DNA from: Tardiphaga robiniae
GTDB lineage: Bacteria; Pseudomonadota; Alphaproteobacteria; Rhizobiales; Xanthobacteraceae
Length of the DNA: 64,000 nt
Assembly (NCBI RefSeq): GCF_001618955.1
Contig: NZ_LVYV01000012.1
Location: forward strand, 496,001 to 560,000
Reading direction: 5' to 3'
Both the position numbers and the translations under genes were made by a program. How positions within the stretch are numbered: the stretch's first letter is position 1; each line of letters begins with the position of its first letter. The notes under the pieces were generated by a model. It worked only from the letters and a program-made list of their open reading frames with translations. It had not been told where the DNA came from and ran no database searches. Shown here in pieces: positions 38,101 through 47,402 of the stretch.

Positions 38101-38907
38101 TCAGGCCAAATCGCTGTCGTCGGAATCCATGTCCATGGCGTCGTAATCGCCGTCGTCCTGGTCTTGATCCTGGTCCTGATCGGCATCGGCCTGCGCCTGA
38201 TCGAAGGATCCGGCGCGGGAGCCGCTGGACGAGCCGATATCATTGACGCCGGCCTGATTGCCGAGGTTGCCGCCGGACGAATCCGAACCGGAGCTCCACG
38301 GGCTCTTGCTCTCGCTGGCATTGGCGGCGTCGCCAAAACCTTGCTGATGGCTGCCGCCCATCATCGAACGGATGCTGCCGAGCAGAAGCGAGCCGCCGAC
38401 CACGCCGGCTGCGGCTGCCGCTGCGGTGCCCAGAAACGAACCGCCGCCACCAGCCTGAGGTTGCTGCTGGCCGAACTGTCCCGGCGCCTGACCTTGGCCA
38501 TAGCCGCCCTGACCATAGCCACCCTGTGGCTGGGGCTGGCCGATGACCTGCCCGGTGTTCCAGGCAGGACGGCTCGGCTCGGGCGGGCGAACGCTCGGCA
38601 CGGAGCCGCGCGGCTGGTTCGGGTTCTGACCCTGACCGAACAGGGCGTCCCGCATCGAATCGAGGAAACCGCCCTGAGCGGCCTGTTCGGGGGCGCCGTT
38701 GCCTTCTAGTTGCTGGATGCGCTCATGGGCGCGCTTCAGCGCTTCGTCCTGCAGCAATACGGTCTGCACCAGCGCGTAGACCGCATTGGGTGCGCGGCGC
38801 TGGCCCTGCGCAATGGCGTCGAGCGCGTCCGGATCGCGTGGCGCGCCTTCGACCTTGCTGAGCCGGTCAAAGAGATCGTCAACCAGTTGGCGTTCTTGCG
38901 GTGTCAT
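38101..38907 (-). CDS. DUF2076 protein
   Basis: A 268-residue protein of the DUF2076 family; function unknown. The conserved N-terminus reads MTPQERQLVDDLFDRL, then VYALVQTVLLQDEALKRAHERIQQLE, a helical pair. The middle is Gly/Gln/Pro-rich (GGYGQGGYGQGQ), followed by an Ala/Gly-rich segment that may insert in membrane (GSFLGTAAAAAAGVVGGSLLLG). The tail is strongly acidic with repeated Asp-Gln then DYDAMDMDSDDSDLA. ATG 38907 is the family start. Its layout recalls YebE-type and Asp-rich surface proteins, but no role can be assigned. Confidence 0.82.
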   Translation of the reverse strand: MTPQERQLVDDLFDRLSKVEGAPRDPDALDAIAQGQRRAPNAVYALVQTVLLQDEALKRAHERIQQLEGNGAPEQAAQGGFLDSMRDALFGQGQNPNQPRGSVPSVRPPEPSRPAWNTGQVIGQPQPQGGYGQGGYGQGQAPGQFGQQQPQAGGGGSFLGTAAAAAAGVVGGSLLLGSIRSMMGGSHQQGFGDAANASESKSPWSSGSDSSGGNLGNQAGVNDIGSSSGSRAGSFDQAQADADQDQDQDQDDGDYDAMDMDSDDSDLA

Positions 38908-39043
38908 GGCGTCCTCTGTCTTCAAAGCGCGCTTGCTTTGCGCGCTGGAGATGTAGTGACGCTTTGTGTCGCAATAAGTGCCGCCCGGATTAAATTTAGT
39001 TATGCGACAAAACGACCGGCAGGCATTGTCGTGCTTCCTCTTG

Positions 39044-39952
39044 TCATGCTTCCAGCGCGTAGCGCGCCAGATTGGCCTTCAGCATGTCGAGAATCTGATC
39101 CCGTGCCGGATCGCGGGTCCCTCTGACCCAGGCTGCGGCGAGTGGCAGTCGGTTCATAGCCGACATGCCCAGTGGCACATAGCGAACGCCGCGCGCGGGC
39201 ATGCGGGACGTCCAGCGCGGCACGATCGCTAGTCCGATCTCGGCGGCAACGAGATTGACGATGGTCTGCTTCTCATCGGCGATCTGAACAACATTGGCCT
39301 GCAGTCCATCTTCCGCAAACAGCTTCATCGTCAGGTCGTGACTATGCGGCCGCGACCGTCGCTCCGGCACGATCAGAGGCTCGTCGGCGATATCGGTGAT
39401 CGTCAGATGCGTGCGCGAGGCCAGCGGATGGCGTTCGGAGACGGCGACGACCGCCGTCTCGTGAAACAGAAACATGAACTCCAGCCGCTTGTCGGCACTC
39501 TCGGGCGGCCGGACGAAAGCGAGATCGAGCCGGCCCGACAGCAGGCGCGGCAGCAGCCGGATCGTCTTGTCCTCATCCAGCTTGATGGCAACCTCAGGGA
39601 CGCGCTCGCGAAGATCGTGAAGCAGCGCCGGCAGAAGCCCGGCGGCGGCGCTGTCGATTGCGCCGACCCGGATCGTGGCTGCACGGGCCCGCACGCGTGC
39701 GCGGAAGGACGACGCGATCTGATCCGCGCGGGCGAGCAGGTCGCGCGCCTGTTTCAGAAACTCGGCGCCGTCATCGGTCAGGGCGACGCTGCGCGTCGTG
39801 CGCGTCAGCAGGCGTGTGCCGAGATCGTCCTCGAGGAGGCGGATGTAGCGGCCGAGTGCCGACGGCATCATCTCCAGCCGCTGCGCCGCGCGGCCGAAAT
39901 GCAGTTCGTCCGCCGCCGTCACGAAACAGCGCAACTGGTGCAGATCCATCAA
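39044..39952 (-). CDS. LysR-family regulator, likely of the adjacent dehydrogenase
   Basis: A 302-residue LysR-type transcription factor. The N-terminal helix-turn-helix (about 3-60) opens [25 protein letters not shown]. The ligand domain follows ([23 protein letters not shown]). It is divergent from the tartrate/D-malate dehydrogenase gene, the usual LysR arrangement for a regulator that needs the pathway substrate as co-inducer. The 136-base spacer holds an AT-rich inverted repeat typical of LysR binding sites. It is similar in role to DmlR of E. coli by position only. Confidence 0.88.
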   Translation of the reverse strand: MMDLHQLRCFVTAADELHFGRAAQRLEMMPSALGRYIRLLEDDLGTRLLTRTTRSVALTDDGAEFLKQARDLLARADQIASSFRARVRARAATIRVGAIDSAAAGLLPALLHDLRERVPEVAIKLDEDKTIRLLPRLLSGRLDLAFVRPPESADKRLEFMFLFHETAVVAVSERHPLASRTHLTITDIADEPLIVPERRSRPHSHDLTMKLFAEDGLQANVVQIADEKQTIVNLVAAEIGLAIVPRWTSRMPARGVRYVPLGMSAMNRLPLAAAWVRGTRDPARDQILDMLKANLARYALEA

Positions 39953-39994
39953 GCCCTCCCGATGGCGCCCTTCCTTCGGCCGCCTCAGGAGTTA

Positions 39995-40015
39995 TTATAT
40001 CATTTATTTATATAA
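39995..40015. promoter_or_regulatory. AT-rich inverted repeat, candidate LysR site
   Basis: TTATAT-N9-ATATAA within an AT-rich island (39991-40018) in otherwise GC-rich DNA, between the LysR gene and the dehydrogenase. The T-N11-A core expected for LysR proteins is present. Confidence 0.55.
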
Positions 40016-40088
40016 ACAATCGCGATTGAGCCGGGCGTAGCTCGCCTGCAGGGTGGGAGAGCCAGTTCAACCCAGCAGAGACCTCACC

Positions 40089-41162
40089 ATGCGCGAATAT
40101 TCCATCGCGGCCATCCCGGCCGACGGGATCGGCCCCGAAGTCATCGCCGCAGGCACTCGCGTGCTCGAAGCGCTGCAGAAGCGCGTCGGCGACGTCACCT
40201 TCAATGTCGAGACCTTCGACTGGGGTTCGGCCTATTACCGCAAGCACGGCGTCATGATGCCGGCCGACGGCCTACCCAAACTCAAGAAATTCGATGCCAT
40301 CTATTTCGGCGCCGTCGGCGCGCCTGATGTCCCCGACCACATCACGCTGTGGGGCCTGCGGCTGCCGATCTGCCAGGGCTTCGACCAATACGCCAATGTG
40401 CGCCCGACCAAGATCCTGCCCGGCATCACCTCGCCACTGCGCGGTGTCGAAACCGGCGATCTCGACTGGGTGATCGTGCGCGAAAATTCCGAAGGCGAAT
40501 ATGCCGGCTGCGGCGGCCGCGTGCATCGCGGGCTGCCGGAGGAAGTCGGCACCGAAGTGTCGGTGTTCACCCGGGTCGGCGTGATCAGGATCATGCGCTA
40601 TGCGTTCAAGCTCGCGCAGTCACGTCCGCGCAAGCTGCTCACCGTGGTCACCAAGTCCAACGCGCAGCGCCACGGCATGGTGATGTGGGACGAGATCGCC
40701 GACGAAGTGTCGAAGGACTTCCCTGACGTCACCTGGGACAAGATGCTGGTCGACGCCATGACCGTGCGCATGACGCTGAAGCCGCAGAGCCTCGACACCA
40801 TCGTGGCGACGAACCTTCACGCCGACATTCTCTCCGACCTCGCCGGTGCATTGGCCGGCAGTCTCGGCGTTGCGCCGACGGCGAATATCGATCCCGAGCG
40901 CCGATTCCCGTCGATGTTCGAACCGATCCACGGCTCGGCCTTCGACATCACCGGCAAGGGCATCGCCAATCCTGTCGCCAGCTTCTGGACTGCGGCACAG
41001 ATGCTCGATCATCTTGGCGAACCGGATGCCTCGGCGCGGTTGATGCGTGCGGTGGAGAAGGTCTGCGAAGCAGGCATCATCACACCGGATGTCGGCGGCA
41101 AGGCCACGACGAAAGAAGTGACTGACGCCGTGGTGGATGCGATCCATAGTTCGAACGTCTGA
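40089..41162 (+). CDS. Tartrate / D-malate dehydrogenase (isocitrate-isopropylmalate dehydrogenase family)
   Basis: A 357-residue NAD-dependent beta-decarboxylating dehydrogenase. It opens with AAIPADGIGPEV. The substrate-binding region NVRPTKILPGITSP and RENSEGEYAGCGGRVHRG are those of the tartrate dehydrogenase/DmlA branch rather than LeuB or Icd. The metal and catalytic residues lie in VDAMTVRM and NLHADILSDLAGALAGSLG, and the NAD site in EPIHGSAFDITGKGIANP. Members oxidise D-malate to pyruvate and CO2, or tartrate and 3-isopropylmalate-like acids. ATG 40089 is the family start. It is followed by a binding protein, probably for the same acid. Confidence 0.88.
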   Translation: MREYSIAAIPADGIGPEVIAAGTRVLEALQKRVGDVTFNVETFDWGSAYYRKHGVMMPADGLPKLKKFDAIYFGAVGAPDVPDHITLWGLRLPICQGFDQYANVRPTKILPGITSPLRGVETGDLDWVIVRENSEGEYAGCGGRVHRGLPEEVGTEVSVFTRVGVIRIMRYAFKLAQSRPRKLLTVVTKSNAQRHGMVMWDEIADEVSKDFPDVTWDKMLVDAMTVRMTLKPQSLDTIVATNLHADILSDLAGALAGSLGVAPTANIDPERRFPSMFEPIHGSAFDITGKGIANPVASFWTAAQMLDHLGEPDASARLMRAVEKVCEAGIITPDVGGKATTKEVTDAVVDAIHSSNV

Positions 41163-41171
41163 CGCGATTTC

Positions 41172-41200
41172 CGAACGCCCCGGCCTCACCGGGGCGTTCG
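41172..41200 (+). repeat. Intercistronic hairpin
   Basis: CGAACGCCCCGG, loop CCTCA, CCGGGGCGTTCG: perfect 12-base stem without a T tract, between the dehydrogenase and binding-protein genes. It may protect the 3' end of one message or reduce read-through. Confidence 0.75.
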
Positions 41201-41237
41201 CCTTCAATAAATCAAAACAATATTCAGGGAGGATCTC

Positions 41238-42206
41238 ATGAAAACCACAGCTATACTTGCGTTTGCGATTACGCTGGCAAGCTCCGCTGCCTTCGCACAG
41301 GGCTATCCCAACAGGCCGATCACCATGCTCGTGCCGTTCGCGGCCGGTGGCGCCACCGACACCGTTGCGCGCGTCACCGCTGCGACAATGTCGAAGATCC
41401 TCGGCCAGACCATCATCATCGAAAACGCCACAGGCGCCGGCGGCACCATCGCGGCGGCCCGCGCGGCCCGTGCCGAGCCGGACGGCTACACGATCCTGAT
41501 CCATCACATCGGCATTTCCACGGCTGCGACGCTGTATCGCAAACTGCCTTACGACACCAAGACCGCCTTCGCGCCGATCGGCCTCGTCACCAATGCGCCG
41601 ATGACCATCATCTCCAGGCCGAACCTGCCGCCGAACACGCTCGCCGAGCTGATCACCTATATCAAGGCCAACGGCGACAAGATGACCTTCGGTAATGCCG
41701 GCCTCGGCGCAGCCTCGCAGCTCTGCGGCCTGATGTTCATGAATGCCATCGACAAGCAGATCCTGTCAGTACCCTACAAGGGCAACGGCCCGGTGATGAA
41801 CGACCTGATCGCCGGCCAGATCGATCTCACTTGTGATCAGACGACTAACACCACCGGTCCGATCGCGGCCAAGCTGGTGAAGAGCTACGCCATCACCACC
41901 AAGACACGCCTGTCGTCGATGCCGGATCTCCCCACGGCCGATGAGGCTGGTCTGAAAGGCTTCGAAGCCGGCGCCTGGCACGGCATCTACGCCCCGAAGG
42001 GGACGCCGGATGACGTCGTGCAGAAACTCGCCAAGACGCTGCAGGATTCGTTGCGCGATCCCGAGCTGATCAAACGCTTCAACGACATCAACACCGATCC
42101 GGTGCCACAGGATCAGGCGACGCCGCAGGCATTGAAGAAGCAGCTCGACAGCGAGGTCGATCGCTGGGCGCCGATTATCAAGGCGAGTGGACAGTTTGCG
42201 GACTAA
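41238..42206 (+). CDS. Tripartite tricarboxylate transporter substrate-binding protein (Bug family)
   Basis: A 322-residue periplasmic binding protein. The signal peptide (1-21) ends AAFAQG. The Bug/TctC pattern is clear: YPNRPITMLVPFAAGGATDTVAR, then IIENATGAGGTIAAARAARAEPDGYT and the C-terminal GTPDDVVQKLAKTLQDSL. Such proteins capture carboxylic acids for TctAB-type permeases; no tctA or tctB lies here, which is common for this family. AGGGAGGA stands before the start. The neighbour dehydrogenase suggests a hydroxy-dicarboxylate ligand. Its stop codon overlaps the end of the convergent deacetylase gene by four bases. Confidence 0.92.
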   Translation: MKTTAILAFAITLASSAAFAQGYPNRPITMLVPFAAGGATDTVARVTAATMSKILGQTIIIENATGAGGTIAAARAARAEPDGYTILIHHIGISTAATLYRKLPYDTKTAFAPIGLVTNAPMTIISRPNLPPNTLAELITYIKANGDKMTFGNAGLGAASQLCGLMFMNAIDKQILSVPYKGNGPVMNDLIAGQIDLTCDQTTNTTGPIAAKLVKSYAITTKTRLSSMPDLPTADEAGLKGFEAGAWHGIYAPKGTPDDVVQKLAKTLQDSLRDPELIKRFNDINTDPVPQDQATPQALKKQLDSEVDRWAPIIKASGQFAD

Positions 42207-43048
42207 CGCGTCAGCGTGACGTTGCTCGACGTCAGCAGCTGCGCGAAGGCATCGCTTGCCAGATACTGATATTCGCGCTCGCGCTGATCGGTGAACGGAT
42301 CGAGGTCGATCAGGATCTCATCGACATGACCCGGGTGGCACATCACGAGTCCGCCATCCGGAAGGTCGTTGAGGAAACCGGTCATGAGCGTGCCGAAGTC
42401 GGCATGCTTCGTGAAATCGTAGGCGCCGGCGAATCCCGGATTGAACGTCACGTCGGCGCGTGTCGCACGTCGGCGGAACGTGGCGCTGAGCGTGTCGAGC
42501 AACAGCGCCTTCGGATTATCGAGGCGTTGGCCTAACGGCAGCACGCGGCCGGATTGGCGGACCCAGGCCTTTGGCGCATTTTTCTTCATTGCGGCGAGGA
42601 GCGCATCGCGCACCTGCGGGAAGGTCTGCACATGCTGGTGCCCGTCGACATAGTCGGGGGCGCGCCCGAACAGGGCCACAAACTTCGCGATCTGCGTAGT
42701 CAGCTCGGTTTCGATCGCCTCGCGATCGAGTTTTCGCAACAGGCTGAAGCGCAGCATCTTGCCAAGCGGCAGGAACAGCTCGTCGAGCAGCGGCCGGTAG
42801 TGCATCGTCAGCGGATGAAACGGGGCGGTCAGTGTCGCGTGTAGCCCGATCTCGCAGTTCGGATTGTTGGCGACGGCGTCCTGCAACGCACTCACGTCAT
42901 CGCGCGAAATCGCAGGACCGACCACCATCACGGATGTGGCGTTGAGGCGACCAAGCGCAATGAGTTCGCGGATGCCCTGATTGACGCCGGGGCTGATGCC
43001 GTAATCGTCGGCGCAGAGTGTGATGCGGCGCAGGGCTGCGCCGGTCAT
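42203..43048 (-). CDS. ChbG/HpnK-family carbohydrate or lipid deacetylase
   Basis: A 281-residue enzyme of the YdjC/ChbG/HpnK family. The metal site is visible: LCADDYGISPGVNQGI at the start (paired Asp), and YVDGHQHVQTFP in the middle (His pair). Members remove acetyl groups from chitobiose or from hopanoid-linked N-acetylglucosamine. It overlaps the end of a GT2 glycosyltransferase gene in ATGA (43045-43048), so the two are translated together. The pair could add and then trim a sugar on a lipid carrier. Hopanoid genes are not present nearby, so HpnK itself is not proven. Confidence 0.83.
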   Translation of the reverse strand: MTGAALRRITLCADDYGISPGVNQGIRELIALGRLNATSVMVVGPAISRDDVSALQDAVANNPNCEIGLHATLTAPFHPLTMHYRPLLDELFLPLGKMLRFSLLRKLDREAIETELTTQIAKFVALFGRAPDYVDGHQHVQTFPQVRDALLAAMKKNAPKAWVRQSGRVLPLGQRLDNPKALLLDTLSATFRRRATRADVTFNPGFAGAYDFTKHADFGTLMTGFLNDLPDGGLVMCHPGHVDEILIDLDPFTDQREREYQYLASDAFAQLLTSSNVTLTR

Positions 43049-44091
43049 TCGGCAGCGGTCCGGTCGGTGGTTTGCGCCACGCTATCGGGGGTGTTGCGCT
43101 TCACGCTGTGCTCGGCGACGAAATAGATCGGCCGCGCCTTCAGCTCAGACAGGATCTTGCCGATATATTCGCCGAGCACGCCGATCATGATCAGCTGCAC
43201 GCCGCCGAGGGTCATCAGGCCGACGACCAGCGATGGATAGCCCGGTACCGACTTGCCGGAGACCCATGTCTCCCACAGGATCGACAGACCGAACAGGAAC
43301 GCGCCGAAGGCGAGCAGCAGACCGAGCAGGCTGGCGAAACGCAGCGGAGCTACCGAGAACGAGGTCAGGCCCTCGATCGACAGGCCGATCAACTGCTTCG
43401 GATTGAACGATGTCACGCCATGTTCGCGCGCCGCCGGTTCATAGTCGACGCGGAGCTGGCGGAAGCCGATCCAGGTGGCCAGTCCCTTGAAGAAGCGATT
43501 GCGCTCCGGCAACTGGCGCAGCGCCGCCGCGGCGCGCGGTGACAGCAAACGGAAGTCGCCGGCATCTTCCGGGATCTTCTGCCGCGCGCCCCAGTTGATC
43601 AGCGCATAGAAGCCGCGGACGGCCTGGCGGCGCAGGAAGGATTCGTTGTCGCGATGGGCTTTGGCGGTATAGACGACGTCATAGCCTTCGACGATCCAGT
43701 GGCGCACCAGCTGTTCGACCAGTGACGGCGGATGCTGACCGTCGCCATCCATGAACAGCACGGCGCCCTTGGTGACGTGATCGAGCCCCGCCATCAGCGC
43801 GGCTTCCTTGCCGAAATTTCGCGACAGCGACACGACCTGAACGTCAAGCGACGTGGCCTGCAGGCTGCGCGCAACCGCCAGCGTGCCATCGGCGCTGCCG
43901 TCATCGACATAGACGACTTCGCAGGCGAGGCCGTGGCGTTCTTTCAGTGTAGTCGCAAGCGTCACCAGCCGCTCATGAAACAGAGCAAGGCCGGGCGCCT
44001 CGTTGTAAACAGGCACAACGATCGACAGGCCTTGTGCCGCGGCGGTCGCGGCATCGGTCGACAGGCTCGATACGTCGCTGCCCAGCATCAT
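43045..44091 (-). CDS. GT2 polyprenyl-phosphate glycosyltransferase (GtrB/ArnC type)
   Basis: A 348-residue protein. The catalytic GT-A domain opens LSIVVPVYNEAPGL and has the metal-binding acidic motifs VVYVDDGSADGT and FMDGDGQHPPSL. DAGDFRLLSPRAAAAL and ERNRFFKGLATWIGF are typical of dolichyl/bactoprenyl-phosphate sugar synthases. Two C-terminal helices (about 245-270 and 280-310) anchor it to the membrane. It should transfer a sugar from a nucleotide sugar to undecaprenyl phosphate. It is coupled to the downstream deacetylase through ATGA. Confidence 0.87.
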   Translation of the reverse strand: MMLGSDVSSLSTDAATAAAQGLSIVVPVYNEAPGLALFHERLVTLATTLKERHGLACEVVYVDDGSADGTLAVARSLQATSLDVQVVSLSRNFGKEAALMAGLDHVTKGAVLFMDGDGQHPPSLVEQLVRHWIVEGYDVVYTAKAHRDNESFLRRQAVRGFYALINWGARQKIPEDAGDFRLLSPRAAAALRQLPERNRFFKGLATWIGFRQLRVDYEPAAREHGVTSFNPKQLIGLSIEGLTSFSVAPLRFASLLGLLLAFGAFLFGLSILWETWVSGKSVPGYPSLVVGLMTLGGVQLIMIGVLGEYIGKILSELKARPIYFVAEHSVKRNTPDSVAQTTDRTAAE

Positions 44092-44181
44092 CGATCAGAT
44101 TCCGATATCCAAAATATGCTCATGAATCATATGGTAATCAGCCAGTGCGTCCGCCAGCAAGGCGAAACGCCGCGCTGCGCA

Positions 44182-45159
44182 TTACTGCCGCAGGAAGGCC
44201 TCAAGTTTGGCGAACAGCGGATTCTCGCGATCCATCACATAGTCGAGCGAGGCGACCGAGACGGTGTCGGCGCCGTTGGCACGCAGGAAGCTGCTCAGCG
44301 CGTAAAGCTGCGCCGGCGGGCAGTGCAGCGTGATCATGCCCGACGAGGTCGGGCCGCCGAACGGCGATACTACGCCGAAGCGGTTGTGGGCCTCGGTGAG
44401 GAGCGCCTGATTGCAGCCGGCGAAGCGGGTGCGCACTTCCTTGTATTTGCTGGCGCGGGCGCGCGCGGCAATGTGGTCGAGAATGATGCGCGCAGTTTCC
44501 AGGGACTGCGCCGACCAGTCGGCGGCGCGCGAGGCGACGAGATTGGCCTGGCTGCGCAGGATGACGCCGTCATCGAGTACCTTGAGGCCGTTGGCGACGA
44601 GGGTTGCGCCGGTGGTGGTGATGTCGACGATCAGCTCGGCCGTGCCGGTGGCCGGTGCGCCTTCGGTGGCGCCGGCGCTTTCGACGATGCGATAGTCGAC
44701 CACGCCGTGAGACGCGAAGAAGTTGCGTGTCAGGTTGATATACTTCGTGGCGACGCGCATGCGGCGATTGTGCTGCGCGCGGAAGCCGGTGGTGACGTCA
44801 TCGAGATCGGCCATGGTGCGGACGTCGATCCAGGCCTGCGGCACCGCGACGACCACATTGGCGCTGCCGAAGCCCAGGCCATCGATCAAAGCGACCTTCT
44901 TGTCGGCGTCGGGGATGCTTTCGCGCAAAAGATCTTCGCCGGTGATGCCGAGATGCACGGCGCCGCGCGCCAGGTTCGAGGCGATCTCGCTGGCCGAGAG
45001 ATAGGCGATTTCGACATTGTCGAAGCCGGCAATGGTGCCGCGGTAATCGCGCACGCCGCCCGGCTTCGCCAGCGTCAGACCGGCGCGGGTGAAGAAGGCT
45101 TCGGCGTTTTCCTGCAGCCGGCCCTTGGAGGGAACGGCAAGGACGAATGGTGCGGTCAT
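44182..45159 (-). CDS. hisG: ATP phosphoribosyltransferase HisG
   Basis: A 325-residue enzyme for the first step of histidine synthesis: ATP plus PRPP gives phosphoribosyl-ATP. It starts [18 protein letters not shown]. The catalytic core includes [11 protein letters not shown] and [20 protein letters not shown] (PRPP site). It is longer than the short-form HisG (about 200-230), with a C-terminal region ([19 protein letters not shown], then [14 protein letters not shown]) that looks like an ACT-type domain, although hisZ is adjacent. The start ATG overlaps the hisZ stop (45156-45159). Histidine feedback control is expected; no leader peptide is seen. Confidence 0.93.
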   Translation of the reverse strand: MTAPFVLAVPSKGRLQENAEAFFTRAGLTLAKPGGVRDYRGTIAGFDNVEIAYLSASEIASNLARGAVHLGITGEDLLRESIPDADKKVALIDGLGFGSANVVVAVPQAWIDVRTMADLDDVTTGFRAQHNRRMRVATKYINLTRNFFASHGVVDYRIVESAGATEGAPATGTAELIVDITTTGATLVANGLKVLDDGVILRSQANLVASRAADWSAQSLETARIILDHIAARARASKYKEVRTRFAGCNQALLTEAHNRFGVVSPFGGPTSSGMITLHCPPAQLYALSSFLRANGADTVSVASLDYVMDRENPLFAKLEAFLRQ

Positions 45160-46322
45160 GACGCGCTCCCGGAAACCAGCGCCGAGGACGCGTTGTGAGT
45201 GAGGGCTTCGATCCAGATCGAGAAACCGACCGCAGGGATCGGCGTCGCGGAGCCGAGCTGCGTCAGCAGTCCGTCATAACGGCCGCCGGCTACCAGCGGC
45301 TCGGTGCCATTGCCCTTGCGGTGCAGTTCGAATTCGAAGCCGGTGTAGTAGTCGACGCCGCGGCCGAATGACGTCGAGAAACGCGTCTTGGTGGTATCGA
45401 TACCGCGCGCCGCCATGAAGCCGATGCGGCTTTCAAATTCGTCGATCGCGGCCGTGATGTTGAGCTTGGCATCGGAGGCGAGCTTGCGCAGTTGCTGCAG
45501 GGCATCGTCGGGATCGCCTGAGATTGCGAGGAAGCGCTTGATAAGCACCAGCGCATCGCGCGGCAGTGCGCCGCCTTTCAGCGTCGACTGTTCGAGGAAG
45601 CGATCGGCGATTTCTGCCACCGAACGGCCGCCGACATTGGTGGCACCGGCGATCGACATCAGGTCGGTGACAAGCGCCAGCGCCGCCTTGCGGTCGGAGC
45701 CCGCGAGGGCGGCGAGCACGCCTTCATATTCGTTGCGCACCGGCGACTCGGCGAGCGTGAGCCGGTCGAGGTCGTGGGTCAGGCTGATCTTGCGGTTGAA
45801 ATCCTTCATTAGCCGGCGCTTCCACACCGGATAGAGGTCGAGCGCCTCGATCAGCGCCGCGAACAGCGCGACGTCGCCGGTGCGGATTTCGATATCGCTG
45901 AGGCCGAAGGCGGCCGTTGCCTCGAGGCCGAGCGCCAGCATCTCGGCATCGGCGGCGGCGCGATCCTGGCGGCCGAAGGATTCGATGCCGGCTTGCTGGA
46001 ATTCGCTGGGCGTGCCCTGCCGATAGCGGAACACCGGGCCGAGATAGCTGAAGCCCGCAGGCTGGCCGGCCTGCGGTGAGGCGAGATAATCGCGCGCTAC
46101 CGGGATGGTCAGATCGGGCCGCAGGCAAAGCTCTTCACCCGACGCGTCTGTCGTCAAATACAGGCTCTTGCGAATGTCTTCGCCGGACATGTCGAGGAAC
46201 GGATCGGCCGGCTGCAGGATCGCCGGCTCGGCATGGGCGTAGCCGGCCTCGGCAAACGACAACAGCAGCGCATCCGCCCAGGCGGCGGATCCGGTCGCGC
46301 GAGGGGCGGCGGGTTTGGTCAT
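45156..46322 (-). CDS. hisZ: ATP phosphoribosyltransferase regulatory subunit HisZ
   Basis: A 388-residue paralogue of histidyl-tRNA synthetase without tRNA charging, which binds HisG and mediates histidine feedback. The class II synthetase-like core is seen in [38 protein letters not shown] and, near the end, [14 protein letters not shown] and [13 protein letters not shown]. The anticodon-binding domain of HisS is missing. ATG 46322 is preferred to 46373, whose extra residues are unlike the family. It is the first gene of the hisZ-hisG pair; rsmE lies 113 bases upstream on the same strand. Confidence 0.92.
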   Translation of the reverse strand: MTKPAAPRATGSAAWADALLLSFAEAGYAHAEPAILQPADPFLDMSGEDIRKSLYLTTDASGEELCLRPDLTIPVARDYLASPQAGQPAGFSYLGPVFRYRQGTPSEFQQAGIESFGRQDRAAADAEMLALGLEATAAFGLSDIEIRTGDVALFAALIEALDLYPVWKRRLMKDFNRKISLTHDLDRLTLAESPVRNEYEGVLAALAGSDRKAALALVTDLMSIAGATNVGGRSVAEIADRFLEQSTLKGGALPRDALVLIKRFLAISGDPDDALQQLRKLASDAKLNITAAIDEFESRIGFMAARGIDTTKTRFSTSFGRGVDYYTGFEFELHRKGNGTEPLVAGGRYDGLLTQLGSATPIPAVGFSIWIEALTHNASSALVSGSAS

Positions 46323-46435
46323 CTCGAAGTCCAGCAATCTCAACAGAGTGGTCGTTGGCGCAGCCCATAGCATGGCGGTTGCGACGTTTCGACCACCATC
46401 GCCCGGCGGCCTTAATGTCGGGTCATGGCGGCGCC

Positions 46436-47200
46436 TTATTTGCCTACTTGGTTACCATTCCAGTCACCAAGCCCCGTTTGCACCAGCGCCAGCGCTGCCA
46501 CGGCGGCGGTATCGGCGCGCATGATCCGGGGTCCCAGCGCCAGCCGCAGGATATTGGCCTGTTTCAGCAGAAGGGCTCGCTCTTCCTCGGCAAAACCGCC
46601 TTCCGGGCCGATCAGCACATCGATTCCGGCGGAGGCGGCAGTGCGGGCACCGGTCAGCGCCGCCGTGGGATCTGCCACTTCCGCGGCCTCGTCGCAGAAG
46701 ATCAGCAGCCGTTTGGCATCCCGCTGGTCGAGATATTTGGGCAGGTTCAGCGGCTCGGCGACGCTGGCCACGCTCAGAATTCCGCATTGTTCGGCCGCCT
46801 CGACCACATTGGCGCGCATCCGCTCGGTATTCACCCGGCTGGCCTGGGTAAAGCGCGTCATCACCGGCTGCAACGCCGCCGCGCCCATTTCGATGGCCTT
46901 CTGGACCATGTAGTCGAGCCGGGCGTGTTTCAGCGGTGCGAACACGTAGGTGACGTCGGGCAGGTGGTCCTGCGGCCGGGTCTGGGTTAGCAGCGTCAGA
47001 CGGTCTGCCCGCTTGCCGCCGGAAATGGCGGCCTGCCATTCGCCGTCCTTGCCGTTGAACACCAGCACCGAGGCGCCGGAGCCTAGCCGCAACACATTGC
47101 CGAGGTAATTGCTCTGGTTGCGGTCGAGCGAAATGGTTGCGTCGGCTGCAAAAGGCGCATCGACAAACAGGCGGGGACTGCGGAAATCGGTTTGCGGCAT
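46436..47200 (-). CDS. rsmE: 16S rRNA (uracil-1498-N3)-methyltransferase RsmE
   Basis: A 254-residue SPOUT-class methyltransferase that methylates U1498 of 16S rRNA with S-adenosylmethionine. The N-terminal PUA-like domain has RLFVDAPF and HVLRL-like YLGNVLRLGSGASVLVFNGKDGEW. The knot domain shows KHARLDYMVQKAIEMGAAALQPVMT, VLIGPEGGFAEEE and ILRMRADTAAVAALAL-like LGPRIMRADTAAVAAL. All are diagnostic. It converges on nothing and is divergent from the exported-protein gene at 47403. Confidence 0.94.
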   Translation of the reverse strand: MPQTDFRSPRLFVDAPFAADATISLDRNQSNYLGNVLRLGSGASVLVFNGKDGEWQAAISGGKRADRLTLLTQTRPQDHLPDVTYVFAPLKHARLDYMVQKAIEMGAAALQPVMTRFTQASRVNTERMRANVVEAAEQCGILSVASVAEPLNLPKYLDQRDAKRLLIFCDEAAEVADPTAALTGARTAASAGIDVLIGPEGGFAEEERALLLKQANILRLALGPRIMRADTAAVAALALVQTGLGDWNGNQVGK

Positions 47201-47362
47201 CGTTCATGTTCCATTCAGAGGGCGAGCTTTAGCCCAACTGCGACGAATTATCATGCGGGAACGCGGGTTTGCGCCGTGCTGCCGCCCGAATCCGCGTGCT
47301 GTTGGTGGGTTGTTAAGGCTTGGCAGGAATCGTAGAAAGTCCTGAATCAGGATGGGCTTCGC

Positions 47363-47378
47363 CCCCGATCGATCGGGG
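47363..47378. repeat. Perfect 16-base palindrome upstream of an exported-protein gene
   Basis: CCCCGATCGATCGGGG, 24 bases before GTG 47403, close to the ribosome site GGAGGA. It could be a regulator site or a small RNA stem affecting translation. Confidence 0.45.
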
Positions 47379-47402
47379 CACTGAGCTGCCGGAGGAATAT
47401 CT

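Noticed and set aside
43732..45198. A 488-codon open frame opposite the GT2 and hisG genes
   Set aside because: It spans two well-supported genes on the other strand and has no recognisable domain.
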